DNA of 64,000 nt from CAVRXQ01 sp963725215 (GCA_963725215.1 CAVRXQ010000002.1:558001-622000), one strand, 5' to 3'. Shown: positions 54,102 through 63,284, counted from the first letter of the stretch. Notes: a model not told the origin generated them from the sequence alone. Made by a program: numbers and translations.

Positions 54102-54293
54102 TCAAGCGGACTTCTTCTTATCCGTTTTCGGGATGATCGTAAGTGATCCCGCCGCGGGGACGAACGAGGACTCTGTTCCGTCATCCCATTTCACCCGCAC
54201 GAGCGGACCCTGGGTGGCGGTGACCACGCCTGATCTCGGCGGTGTTCCGACCTTTTCGGATTCGACGACGATGCGGTCCTTGATCTTGACCAT
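54102..54293 (-). CDS. DUF1918 family small protein
   Basis: 63 residues, beta-rich: KIKDRIVVESEKVGTPPRSG, VRVKWDDGTESSFVPAAGSL. This is the DUF1918 pattern common in actinobacteria, function unknown. A strong AGGAGGTGGAA ribosome site precedes the ATG at 54293. Confidence 0.85.
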   Translation of the reverse strand: MVKIKDRIVVESEKVGTPPRSGVVTATQGPLVRVKWDDGTESSFVPAAGSLTIIPKTDKKKSA

Positions 54294-54386
54294 TTCCACC
54301 TCCTGAGCCGTGCAGTCACTAGCCCGCCTCAATCTACGTTCAGCGATGACGCTCTGAAATAAGGAAATAGACGTGCAGGGGGAACG

Positions 54387-55036
54387 ATGCGTCAAGTGGC
54401 AACCGTGGCCGGAGCAGTGATCGTCGTTGTCGGAGTCGCACTTGGTGCTTTCTTCGGCGAACGAGCGTCGGTGCAGACGTCTCACCAGAAGTTGTCGCTT
54501 CGCAAAACTGTCACTTCGACGTCAGTCGACGTCTACGAACCGCTCATCGGCAATGGCATTGCTTCGGGAATCAAAGTTGCGAGCACCGTTCGGGGATACT
54601 GCTGGACCGACTCCCTCGCTGTCACACGACAGGATGCCTCTCGCTGTCTAAGCCGAACGAGATTTACGATCCGTGTTTCTCAGATCCATTTGATTTGAGA
54701 CGGGTCGCCTGCCCTCTCGGCGTCCCGGACAGGATCGTGCTGATCTCTCCCACGAGGTCGCTACCGACGAAAGCATTCCAAGCTGCCACGACTCCTTGGT
54801 CGTTTGAGCTTGCCAACGGTGAAGTCTGCGGAGTTATTAGCGGTGCGACGTTCGTCGTCGGTGGATTACGAGCGAACGGCGGTTGCGGCAAATCCGAGTG
54901 GTGGTTCGCGAATATTGATGAACGTTCTCGAACATGGAGTGTCCTCGTTCAAGCAGCACCTTCGAGCGAACTTGTGCGAACGCCGATCATTAAGGCGTGG
55001 GAATACCGAAGTAAACCGGTTTGGCTGCTCTTCTAG
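54387..55036 (+). CDS. Secreted protein with conserved Cys motifs, frameshifted
   Basis: The signal-anchor start RQVATVAGAVIVVVGVALGAFF is followed by GYCWTDSLAVTRQDASRC. A frame change near 54643-54652 then gives KPNEIYDPCFSDPF, VACPLGVPD, AFQAATTPWSFELANGEVC and GCGKSEWWFANID. I recall the order Cys-Trp, Arg-Cys, Asp-Pro-Cys-Phe, Ala-Cys-Pro from secreted actinobacterial proteins of unknown function. One missing base explains the break; repaired length is about 216 residues. Confidence 0.65.
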
Positions 55037-55164
55037 CAGCTCGGTGTATCAATCGAGCAAGCAAGCTTCGACCTCATGGGTGTGCGAGTGCTGGCCGGGT
55101 CCCCGTGAAATGATCCACCCGTTGTGCGAGTCCAACGCCCAGCATTGGGCAGGAGGACTGCACG

Positions 55165-55441
55165 ATGAAGAAACGTCGCCACACACCCGAGCAGATCGTT
55201 CGAAGCTCGCCGAAGCCGACAAGCTCCTCGGCGAGGGAAAGACGATCGAAGAGGTCTGCCGGCACCTCGAGATCACCGAGTCGACCTTCCACCGCTGGCG
55301 AACCAATACGGCGGCATGAAGGCCGACGACGCGAAGCGACTGAAAGAGCTCGAGCGCGAGAACACGCGCTTGAAGCGCATCGTCGCCGATCAGGCGCTCG
55401 ACATCGACATGCTGAAGGAGATCAACCGGGGAAACTTCTAA
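55165..55441 (+). pseudogene. IS3 orfA (HTH), frameshifted
   Basis: Starts KKRRHTPEQIVR after a strong AGGAGG site, continues KLAEADKLLGEGKTIEEVCR and HLEITESTFHRW in a second frame and KADDAKRLKELERENTRLKR in a third, ending INRGNF and TAA. At least two single-base losses (near 55200 and 55303). The upstream part is the DNA-binding helix-turn-helix, the rest a leucine-zipper-like coil. Confidence 0.75.
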
Positions 55442-56287
55442 CCCCGAACCGCCGCCGACGAGCAGTCATCGTGCTCGAGGAACGGTTCGGGGTCTCCGAA
55501 CGAAGAGCCTGCCGGGTGATCGGCCAGCCCCGTTCCACCCAGCGCCTTCTGCCGCCGGTCCATCCGACGACGAGCTCGCCCTTCGCGCCTGGCTGCGGGA
55601 GTTCTCGGTGCGCCGGCCCGCTGGGGCTGGCGACGAGCAGCGACCGAGGCACGAAGTGCGGGCTGGCGGGTGAACGACAAGCGCATCCACCGCCTCTGGC
55701 GAGAAGAGGGCCTGCGGGTTCCCTATCGCAAGAGCAAGAAGCCGCTTCGCGGCATCGGCGTCCCGAGCGGCCAGATGTGCCCGATCCGCCCGAACGTCGT
55801 CTGGGCGGCCGACTTCCAGTTCGACCAGACGAGAAACGGAAGGACGATCAAGATCTTGAACGTCATCGACGAGTTCACACGAGAAGCTCTCGCCACAGAG
55901 GTCGACCGCTCGATCGACGCCGACCACGTCGTCGCGGATCCTCGACAAGATCGCCGGTGAGCGTGGCTGTCCCGCCTACCTGCGCTTCGACCACGGGCCG
56001 GAGTTCATCGCCTACGCGGTCAGCGACTGGTGCCGATTCAACGACGCAGAGACGATCTTCATCGACCCCGGTCCCGTGGCAGAACGGCTGGATCGAGTCG
56101 TTCAACGGACGGATGCGCGACGAGCACTTGAACGGTCAGCTTTTCGACACCCTGTTCGAGGCCAGGTGCTGACCGAGGACTGGCGGATCGACTACAACGT
56201 GAACCGCCCGCACAGCGCGCACGGCTGGAGACACCGGCCGAGTTCGCGGAGGCATGGAACAGCAACCATCAACATCAACTCGCATAG
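55435..56287 (+). pseudogene. IS3 orfB (rve transposase), frameshifted
   Basis: Begins one frame back from orfA, as for a programmed -1 frameshift (LTPNRRRRAVIVLEERFGVS). DDE core: NVVWAADFQFDQTRNGRTIK (first Asp), RFDHGPEFIAYAVSDWCRF (second Asp), NGWIESFNGRMRDEHLN (Glu) and NVNRPHSAHGW. These pieces lie in different frames; several one-base indels prevent a continuous protein. Confidence 0.75.
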
Positions 56288-56367
56288 CGAGTGGACCAGA
56301 TGGGTCCCGGTCAGTGCACCCGAGTTCTTCAGTCCCGGCGGGCTTAAGGCCGTATAGAAGCAGAGTG

Positions 56368-56568
56368 ATGGCTGAGAGAGAACGGCTAGGCACACCCGAA
56401 AGAGGAACGGCCGCGCGCCTGTTCGTCGCCGCCGCTCTCTTTTGCGCCCTGTTGGGGGCGAGCTTCTTTGGCACCAGGACACTCGCCGGAGCATCGTCGG
56501 CGCATCCCAACTACCCGCTCGGACATCTCGAGTTACGGGTGCCAGTTCAAGGCGTCGTTGCGAAGTAG
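56368..56568 (+). CDS. Small putative membrane/secreted peptide
   Basis: 66 residues: charged start AERERLGTPERGTAAR, one hydrophobic segment (LFVAAALFCALLGASFF) and a short exterior tail. Lies in the roughly 500-bp island between the two IS3 copies. May be the beginning of a gene that lost its end; low confidence. Confidence 0.3.
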   Translation: MAERERLGTPERGTAARLFVAAALFCALLGASFFGTRTLAGASSAHPNYPLGHLELRVPVQGVVAK

Positions 56569-56610
56569 CTCCGCGATCGTGGGTGTGCGGTAAATCCGAT
56601 CAGGCGCTCG
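56543..56610 (-). repeat. Coding-remnant repeat, copy 1
   Basis: On the minus strand this encodes DRIYRTPTIAELLRNDALNW. It is similar to 58185-58255 (DRINGIPTITEVLAKLAALN), with a 3-base difference in length, so both derive from related coding sequences. It lies just downstream of a nucleotidyltransferase-like 3' remnant. Confidence 0.5.
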
Positions 56611-56633
56611 CCGCCAGCCCGAGCAGATGCCTC

Positions 56634-56811
56634 TTACTTCTCGCCCAATATCTGCTTCAACATCGGGATAGCTTGCGGCTTCAACGGATCCTCTGGATAG
56701 TACGACTCGTATACCTCAACGGCATCCTTCACAGTCGTAACGTTCATTTCTCGCAGAAGACAATCGATGTCTCCTATATCTAGGCGACCTCGGCTAGCTC
56801 GGATCTACATG
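56634..56811 (-). pseudogene. Nucleotidyltransferase-like gene, 3' fragment
   Basis: Minus strand reads IRASRGRLDIGDIDCLLREM, NVTTVKDAVEVYESYYPEDP and LKPQAIPMLKQILGEK, then stops. This resembles the C-terminus of DUF6036/AbiEii-type minimal nucleotidyltransferases (basic stretch, Asp-Ile helix, TyrTyrPro end). An in-frame TAG replaces a Lys codon. The rest of the gene continues beyond the IS3 copy 2 insertion, at 58056 and above. Confidence 0.6.
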
Positions 56812-56844
56812 GCGATGACCGGAACCCAATAGCTGATCCACTCG

Positions 56845-57701
56845 TTATGCGAGTTGTGGTTGATGTCGGGTAGTCCATTCCGCGGCGAACGCGGCCGGGG
56901 TCTTCCAGCCGTGCGCGCTATGCGGGCGATTGATGTTGTAATCGATCCTCCAGTCCTCGGTGAGCACCTGCGCCTCGAAGAGGTTGTCGAAGAGCTGACC
57001 GTTCAGGTGCTCGTCACGCATCCGTCCGTTGAAGGACTCGACCCAGGCGTTCTGCCACGGCGAGCCGGGATCGATGAAGATCGTGTTCGCACCATTGAAT
57101 CGGCACCAGTCGGCAACCGCGTAGGCGATGAACTCTGGGCCGTGGTCGAAGCGCAGGTACGCGGGATGAGCCGCGTTCTCCGGCGATCTTGTCGAGGATC
57201 GCGACGACGTGGTCGGCGTCGATCGAACGGGCGACCTCGGTCGCCAGCGCCTCACGGGTGAACTCGTCGATGACGTTCAAGATCTTGATCGTCTTCCCAT
57301 TTCTCGTCTGGTCGAACTGGAAGTCGAGCGGCCCAGATGACGTTCGGGCGGATCGGGCACATCGCGCCCGTCGACCACACCGATGCCGCGAAGCGGTTTC
57401 TTCTTCTTGCGATAGGGCACACGCAGGCCTTCTTCTCGCCACAGGCGATGGATGCGCTTGTCGTTGACCCGCCAGCCCGCCGCGCGCGCCGCCGTCGCCG
57501 CGCGACGCCAGCCCCAACGTGGCCGGCGGATCGAAAAGGCGCGCAGGAAAGCCCGCAGCGCGAGCTCGTCGTCGGAGGGGACCGGTGGTGGGAGACGTTG
57601 CGTGGAACGGGGCTGGCCGATGACCAAACAGGCCCGGCGTTCGGAGACCCCGAACCGTTCTTCGAGCACAATGACGGCTCGGCGACGACGGTTCGGGGTC
57701 A
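56845..57701 (-). pseudogene. IS3 orfB copy 2, frameshifted
   Basis: The C-terminal part is clean: YLRFDHGPEFIAYAVADWCRF, IDPGSPWQNAWVESFNGRM, RDEHLNGQLFDNLFEAQVLT and NINRPHSAHGW. The N-terminal parts (LTPNRRRRAVIVLEERFGVS, KRIHRLWREEGLRVPYRKKK, DQTRNGKTIKILNVIDEFTR) are split over frames by single-base indels. Likely non-functional as read. Confidence 0.75.
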
Positions 57702-57980
57702 GAAGTTTCCCCGGTTGACCTCCTTCAACATGTCGATGTCGAGGGCCTGATCGGCGACGATGCGCTTGAGTCGCGTGTTCTCTTTCTCGAGCTCTTTCAG
57801 ATCGCTTCGCGTCGTCGGCCTTCATGCCGCCGTATTGATTGCGCCAACGGTGGAAGGTCTGACTCGGAGATCTCGAGGTCCCGCGCGACCTCGGCGATCG
57901 ATCTTTCCCTCGGCGAGGAGCTTGTCCCCTTCGGCGAGCTTTCGGACGATCTGCTCGGGCGTGTGATGACGCTGTTTCAT
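57699..57980 (-). pseudogene. IS3 orfA copy 2, frameshifted
   Basis: Begins KQRHHTPEQIVRKLAEGDKL after AGGAGG; the coiled part continues in other frames (WRNQYGGMKADDAKR) and the orfA stop is at 57699-57701. Counterpart of orfA at 55165. Confidence 0.7.
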
Positions 57981-58055
57981 CTGTGCTGTCCTCCTGCCCA
58001 ATGTTGGGCGTCGGACTCACACAACGGGTGGATCAGTTCAGCGGGGACCCGGTCA

Positions 58056-58255
58056 GCGAGAACGGTGCCTCGCTTGACGCCACAGTGACGACCACGTCTC
58101 CTCGTCAATGATTTTCACGGGACTTGGGTCGTCGCGCACCCGTGAGATGAAGCCGAGCGCTTCGTCGTTCAATCAGTTGTCGGGCAGTTCAAGGCTGCGA
58201 GTTTCGCAAGCACCTCGGTGATCGTGGGTATGCCGTTAATCCGATCAGGCCCTCG
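58056..58255 (-). pseudogene. Nucleotidyltransferase-like gene, upstream fragment
   Basis: Minus strand reads DRINGIPTITEVLAKLAAL, then in a shifted frame LNDEALGFISRVRDDPSPVK and, near the IS edge, VVVTVASSEA. Removing the IS3 copy and one target duplication restores a run ending VLAM before the Lys-to-stop change and IRASRGRLDIGDID at 56.8 kb. The gene was already degraded or contains sequence errors. Confidence 0.5.
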
Positions 58256-59023
58256 GAGTCGCTACTTTCCTGGCGCTAAATACGAAATCGTCAACTAACT
58301 CCTACTTTCGACAGCCTCGAGGTGCTGATCGCCGACACGACTTCAGTAGGACCGAGGTTGCGGTGGAGACGCGTCGCCTTAACCGGTGGAGTCTCCCTAC
58401 TGCGAGCACGCGAACCCACTTCAGAGAGTCTCGTAAACGGCCCTCTGCGGGATGTTGATGAAACTGTGCGGCTCATGTTGATGAAATTGCCGCGAACGGC
58501 TTCCAACGAGGGCTCGGACCTCCGAAAATGCGGAATTCTGAATCGCCGGCTCGACGACGTGAGTCGAGCGGGTCAATTTAGGAAGATCTCCATAAATTTA
58601 GGAAGATCTCCATAAATTGAGGCGCGCCAGGTCAGCGACGCACCTTTGAAAGGTGAAGTGTCGGGTCCTGGCCGGGTGGGCCCTTTGACCGGCTGGGATG
58701 CTCGCAAACCGCGACCGCAACTGCCTCCACGTCCCTACACGGCACTTTGCCCTGGGATGGGCGCGGTCCCTGGTTCTCGGCTTTCGGTGAGGGCTTCCTC
58801 GAGGCCTTCTTCAACGGGAACGTGCCGCTAAGCGTCACCGCCCGTTGTCAGCAATGCCTTCAGCCCGACGTATTCCCGTATCTGTACCTGAACTGTCAAC
58901 CGACTTCAGCCGCCTCGCTTGAACGTCGCCGCGATGCGCCTTACGATCTGAGCGCGTTCGTCATCGGCAGCGCGAAGTCACTCATCGGCATTACTTCGGC
59001 TGGCGCGCGACTGAAACAGGGCC
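58256..59023. other. Gene-poor stretch with short repeats
   Basis: About 770 bp without a convincing gene. ATGTTGATGAAA occurs twice (58452-58463, 58475-58486), and a 20-bp tandem repeat lies at 58575-58614. These look like scars of mobile elements at the border of the glycan gene cluster. Confidence 0.35.
58575..58614. repeat. Tandem repeat, 2 x 20 bp
   Basis: AATTTAGGAAGATCTCCATA is repeated exactly twice and followed by AATT, the start of a third unit. AT-rich against a GC-rich background. Confidence 0.9.
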
Positions 59024-59707
59024 TTGGTGAGCTTGAACATTCTTCGACGAATCTCGCGGCTCCAACAAGTTGAGGCTCGCCTTTATCTTGCGTCGATGAC
59101 TACTCGACCGCTCAGTACCGTTTACGGATTTGACCGCGGACAAGCGGCAGACCGGAAATACATCGAGCTGTTTCTGGCGCAAAATGCGGAGCGTATCCAG
59201 GGTCGCTGCATCGAGATCAAAGATGATGCGTACCTGCGCCGCTTCGGTGGCGGGCGGGTCACGAAGTTCGATGTGCTCGACATCAATGCGGAGAATGAGC
59301 GCGCGAACGTGCTCGGTGACCTGCAGCACCTGAATATGGTCCCCGACGAGTCGTACGAGTGTGCCATCGTTACATGCACACTGCAGTACCTTCGGGATCC
59401 ACGCCGGGGCGTGTGCGAATTGCACAGGATCATTTCCTCTGGCGGAACCTTGCTCGTCGCCGTTAACTGCATAGCGCGCGAAGAAACAGCCGGGGAGGGC
59501 ACCGATTATTGGCGATTCATGCCGGCTGGAGTATCTGCCCTTTTCGCTGATCTCTCGTGGGAAGTCGAGATCACACGGTACGGAAATGCCTTAGTGGGTA
59601 CTGCAATCTGGTGCGGCATGGCCGTAGAGGACCTACCCCGACGCGCTTGGCAACACGACGATCCTTCTTGGCCATGCATTGTCGGCGTGCGCGCAACAAA
59701 GCCTTAG
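59024..59707 (+). CDS. SAM-dependent methyltransferase
   Basis: Class I methyltransferase-like protein of up to 227 residues (start 59024, or ATG 59096 at TTRPLSTVYGFDRG). GRCIEIKDDAYLRRFGGG replaces a standard motif I, FDVLDINAENERANVLGDLQ gives the acidic loop and YECAIVTCTLQYLRDPRRGVCELHRIISSGGTLL is the motif IV-VI region. Such enzymes are common in O-antigen-type clusters. Overlaps the next gene by 29 bp. Confidence 0.75.
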   Translation: MVSLNILRRISRLQQVEARLYLASMTTRPLSTVYGFDRGQAADRKYIELFLAQNAERIQGRCIEIKDDAYLRRFGGGRVTKFDVLDINAENERANVLGDLQHLNMVPDESYECAIVTCTLQYLRDPRRGVCELHRIISSGGTLLVAVNCIAREETAGEGTDYWRFMPAGVSALFADLSWEVEITRYGNALVGTAIWCGMAVEDLPRRAWQHDDPSWPCIVGVRATKP

Positions 59708-60905
59708 AATCCTTTTGAACTTCGGAGCAACGCAGCGCCGAGAAGACAAAGTGAAAGAAACTTTAGCCCTATTCCCGACTGTCACCTTCAACTGGAACCT
59801 GCTCACCATGGCGCGACTAGACGGCCGGACACCCATTACCGTATTAGAAGGCCATGATTTCGCGGCGTGGCAGGTCGCTCACGCGAACGGCGCATGCTCT
59901 GGTGAGCTTCCCTTTGGTATAGAGGCTCTCGAGCGATTCGGATTCTCACTCCGCCACAACGATGCTCCTTGGAATGAAGGCTGGCTGCGAACTCTTATGC
60001 GTCGACAAACTACGCGGCTGGGATATCAATTCCGCGCAGACGGAGCGATTTCTCAGGTTCTACATTCCTTGCCCGGTATCACCGATACTTCTCTAGTTAT
60101 CAGCATTTTCGAGGAACAAGGTCTGCCTTACTTAGCCCTCGCCCAACGTATTACGAGGCTTCCTCCTTTAGTCATGATGACCCAGTGGCTGACGGAGCAT
60201 CTTGCCGCCTTTAGCAAAAGGAAGCTTAAGAAATGTCAGGCACTCGCGCGCAAAGCAAAATTGATAACAGTGTTCTCTGGTCACCAAGTCAAGATGCTCG
60301 CAGAACAGCTCGAGCTCGACGCCGCGCGGATCAAAGCGATCACATTCGGCGTTGACACAGACTTCTATCAGCCAGTCATCAACCATGACGGACCGAGCTA
60401 TGTCGCCGCGGTCGGGAGTCCGAAAGGGAGAGACTGGCGGACGTTACTTGCCGCAGCAGCGGAGCTCCCACAAATCAGATTCAAGCTCGCCACAGATCTT
60501 TACGGACTTCCGCAACTACGAGTCCCGGCAAACGTCGAGGTCCTCGGCCGAATTGATCATCGTGGATACCGTCAGCTACTCCAGGAAGCAGAATTCGTCG
60601 TCGTTCCAACAGGCGATCTAGCGTATCCAGCCGGTTCGAGCGTGCTCTTGGAAGGTTTCGCTTGTGGACGTCCAGCGATCGTAACACGAACGGCTGCATT
60701 GTTTGAATACGCAAGAGAGGACGCCACTTTGCTTTGCGACGTTGGTAACGTCTCCCAGCTTAAGCGAGGAATTGAAACTCTACATCACGACGTTGACCGG
60801 CGCGTCAGCATGGGGCGTAAAGCACGTCAACTTGCTACGAATGAATTTGACAGCCATGCAATGTGGGAGCAGGTAGCCGCGCTCATGCGTGACGTTCTTA
60901 GTTAG
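59679..60905 (+). CDS. Glycosyltransferase, GT4-like
   Basis: 408 residues with a GT-B layout: the C-terminal half has KAITFGVDTDFYQP, YVAAVGSPKGRDWRTLLAAA, VEVLGRIDHRGYRQLLQEAEFVVVPTGD and PAGSSVLLEGFACGRPAIVTRT with the retaining-enzyme Glu region. The first frame codons overlap the methyltransferase gene, so the true start may be slightly later. Likely cytoplasmic face of the membrane, building a surface glycan. Confidence 0.8.
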   Translation: MSACAQQSLRILLNFGATQRREDKVKETLALFPTVTFNWNLLTMARLDGRTPITVLEGHDFAAWQVAHANGACSGELPFGIEALERFGFSLRHNDAPWNEGWLRTLMRRQTTRLGYQFRADGAISQVLHSLPGITDTSLVISIFEEQGLPYLALAQRITRLPPLVMMTQWLTEHLAAFSKRKLKKCQALARKAKLITVFSGHQVKMLAEQLELDAARIKAITFGVDTDFYQPVINHDGPSYVAAVGSPKGRDWRTLLAAAAELPQIRFKLATDLYGLPQLRVPANVEVLGRIDHRGYRQLLQEAEFVVVPTGDLAYPAGSSVLLEGFACGRPAIVTRTAALFEYAREDATLLCDVGNVSQLKRGIETLHHDVDRRVSMGRKARQLATNEFDSHAMWEQVAALMRDVLS

Positions 60906-61202
60906 AGATCTTCATCTGCTCTCGGATCGTTCATCGAATCCGCGATCGAGTCGTCGTAGGTCGGTCGTCGCAACAATTGCCGACGAATCTCGGCGAGCAG
61001 GAATAGCACGTCGCTACGAGAAAAGTGCTTTGCGAGACGCGGGTCAGCACGTCGAATCCGGCTGCAAGGATGGACCTCCACGGACTCCGATTTAAAGTGC
61101 CAACTCGCGATCTGTCGATGTCAACTGGTCGAATTCATGCCTTTGACCGTCGTAATATCACCAAATCACTGCGCGAATCGATCCGCGCGCATCCGACAAC
61201 GT
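60906..61202. other. Gap between convergent glycan genes
   Basis: About 300 bp separating the plus-strand glycosyltransferase and the minus-strand deacetylase. I see no gene or strong terminator. Confidence 0.4.
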
Positions 61203-61931
61203 TCAGTGGGACAGGACTCGGTAGTACTTCTCAGGGCTGTTAACTGCGAGATCGATGCGCCGCCCGAGCACGCGCAACTGTGAACGATGACAGCGGATCG
61301 CACTCCGTTTCTTTGCCAGGTCGCGGTTGACAACCGGATCAACCGGCTCGAGAAGAACGCCGTCTTCTTTGGCGGTCTGGCGCGCGCTTTCGAGTTGAGC
61401 TGGATATTCCAACCGGTACGGCAACTCTTCATAAATCCACCAATCGACAAGGAGCGCGCTTCGCGTTATTAACGATCGGCACGCACGGCCGACGATCTGG
61501 TGGTCGGTGTGGAGTATTCCGAGGGGGACGACCCAAAGGTCAGCTTCGATGTCTCTAATCGCGTCATTGAGCTGGATACCGATCGCTTCCACGAGGCTTT
61601 CAGCGTGAGGGCCCCGATATCCATAGGTATCCACTCGATATTGCTCGTCCCAGAACGGCAACCTGTGGCTCGTCGCCCCAAGAACCGCGGCCGAGCTTTC
61701 ATCCTCGAGGCGGCGTCTACCGACCACATCGTCTCCGGGCTTAAATAGCCTGGAGTGGGTTTCCCAGCTCGGAATTGGGTCCACTCGCTCGGGGCCGCCT
61801 CCAAAGATGGTGAGAATGTGCGCACCCGGGTTTGCCACGACCAGCTGTGAGCAACTCAGCGATACGTCGTCGTTGTGAGGGCCGATAACACCTAGCACGC
61901 TAGAAGGCCAGACGTTCCGCCAATCGGACAA
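61203..61931 (-). CDS. PIG-L family deacetylase
   Basis: Zinc-dependent N-deacetylase (LmbE/MshB-like), 242 residues. VIGPHNDDVSLSCSQLVV holds the His-x-Asp-Asp metal motif, with ILTIFGGG, ESSAAVLGATSHRLPFWDE and LWVVPLGILHTDHQIVGRA carrying the second His. In a glycan cluster it probably deacetylates an amino sugar; mycothiol-type substrates are an alternative. Confidence 0.85.
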   Translation of the reverse strand: MSDWRNVWPSSVLGVIGPHNDDVSLSCSQLVVANPGAHILTIFGGGPERVDPIPSWETHSRLFKPGDDVVGRRRLEDESSAAVLGATSHRLPFWDEQYRVDTYGYRGPHAESLVEAIGIQLNDAIRDIEADLWVVPLGILHTDHQIVGRACRSLITRSALLVDWWIYEELPYRLEYPAQLESARQTAKEDGVLLEPVDPVVNRDLAKKRSAIRCHRSQLRVLGRRIDLAVNSPEKYYRVLSH

Positions 61932-62084
61932 AACACTCGAGTCATCGAGGACGAGCGAGCGCAGCGTCGAGCCCGCGAAAGAAAACCGAGACTTGTGGCC
62001 GTCGAAGAACTTCCGGCGGCTCAGCCCGTTCGCTTCCGCGGGCTCGAGCTTTTAGTAGTTCCGACCTCGGTTTGTTCGAGCAGC

Positions 62085-63284
62085 TCATCTATGTTCGCTG
62101 CCTGCGATAATCGTTACGTCCGAGCTCGCCGATATTGCGGAGCGCTTATCTCCGCACGACTCCCGATAGAGCGCTTCCGTAGCGCCGACGAATGCCGGCA
62201 GTTCCCAAGAATCTGACGCCGACGCTGATGGCGGACGGCCGAACTCAAGCCGCGACAACAGAGCTGAGAGATCATCCACGTTCCGAGCGCGGAACTTCCA
62301 CACGTTACGCGATTCCTCCCCCAGACCACCAGCATCGCTAGTGATGATCGGCACAGCTAAAGACCGCGCAAGGCTGAGCACGCCGCTCTGCTCGGTGTCG
62401 CGATACGGCAGCACAACAGTGTGCGCCATTTCAAACCACGCCGAAACCTCTCCATCAGGTACGTATCCGGTGAACAACAGCAGTTCTTTTCGTACTCCCA
62501 AAACGTACGAGAGAACCTTCACCTTCGCCCTGTGAAGATGATCAGGTACCTCCATAATTCGAAAGAGACCAGATCGCCGCCGAATCCCTCCTGCAACAAC
62601 AACGGTAAACCGATCGAGCGATCCACCACATTTACGACGGGCCTTGGCAAAAGCACGAATCAGCTCGCCAAGACCCTTCTGTGGATGAATGAACCCGAAC
62701 ATCAGGATCACGTCTCGATGCAACAAGCCAAACCTCTGTCGCAACTCGATCGGCGAAACCTGCTTGCTTGGCACGACGAGTACCGGGTGCGGCATCACGC
62801 GTATGTTCGCCTGAGGACACAACGAACGGAGCTCCTGTCGCGCCGCCTGCGTGTGAACCACGACGCAACTTGCGGTCGTCGTTATCTGCCGATAGACGAG
62901 ACGACCAAGTGAACCTGCACGATCAAGATCCCTGGTTACTTCATGGGCGGTTACGACGATGTCGCATCTACACCGCCGAAGCAATCGAAGAAGCCTGAGC
63001 AACCGCGTTCCGAAGGCCGCGAAGGAGAATTGCACATGAACGACGTCAGGCGACCAATCCGCCAGATCCTTCTCAAGGGCACGTAAACGGAATCCGCGTC
63101 CCAACTGACCAAGTAGTTCCCATTCAGCGCGTTCGGGCCGCCGGGGTGTGACGACGGCAACACTGCATCCTCGTCCGACGAGCTCGGATAGGACACTCGC
63201 GCTGTAACGCGCGATCCCGTCACGCTCAGACCCGCACGGTCCGATGAACACCACACGCAGATGGCTTCGGTTCTTCGAAACCAT
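62085..63284 (-). CDS. Glycosyltransferase, GT4-like
   Basis: 399 residues, GT-B fold: RVVFIGPCGSERDGIARYSASVL at the start, DVVHVQFSFAAFGTRLLRLL, VTAHEV, ILMFGFIHPQKGLGELIRAFA, VVLPYRDTEQSGVLSLARSLAVPIITSDAGGLGEE. ATG 63284 is chosen at the domain start; the frame is open for 76 more codons. Confidence 0.85.
   Translation of the reverse strand: MVSKNRSHLRVVFIGPCGSERDGIARYSASVLSELVGRGCSVAVVTPRRPERAEWELLGQLGRGFRLRALEKDLADWSPDVVHVQFSFAAFGTRLLRLLRLLRRCRCDIVVTAHEVTRDLDRAGSLGRLVYRQITTTASCVVVHTQAARQELRSLCPQANIRVMPHPVLVVPSKQVSPIELRQRFGLLHRDVILMFGFIHPQKGLGELIRAFAKARRKCGGSLDRFTVVVAGGIRRRSGLFRIMEVPDHLHRAKVKVLSYVLGVRKELLLFTGYVPDGEVSAWFEMAHTVVLPYRDTEQSGVLSLARSLAVPIITSDAGGLGEESRNVWKFRARNVDDLSALLSRLEFGRPPSASASDSWELPAFVGATEALYRESCGDKRSAISASSDVTIIAGSEHR

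Larger units (their letters stand above)
55092..56313 (+). mobile_element. IS3-family element, copy 1
   Basis: About 1222 bp with ends TGGCCGGG (left) and CCCGGTCA (right) and a 4-bp target duplication GTGC (55088-55091, 56314-56317). It carries orfA and orfB, both with several single-base breaks. A second copy lies inverted at 56816-58055. Confidence 0.8.
56816..58055 (-). mobile_element. IS3-family element, copy 2 (inverted)
   Basis: About 1240 bp, ends TGACCGGAACCC (56816) and GGGGACCCGGTCA (ending 58055), with a 4-bp target duplication GCGA (56812-56815, 58056-58059). It is the same element family as copy 1 but divergent in sequence, hence not a recent duplicate. It is inserted in a nucleotidyltransferase-like gene. 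Confidence 0.8.
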
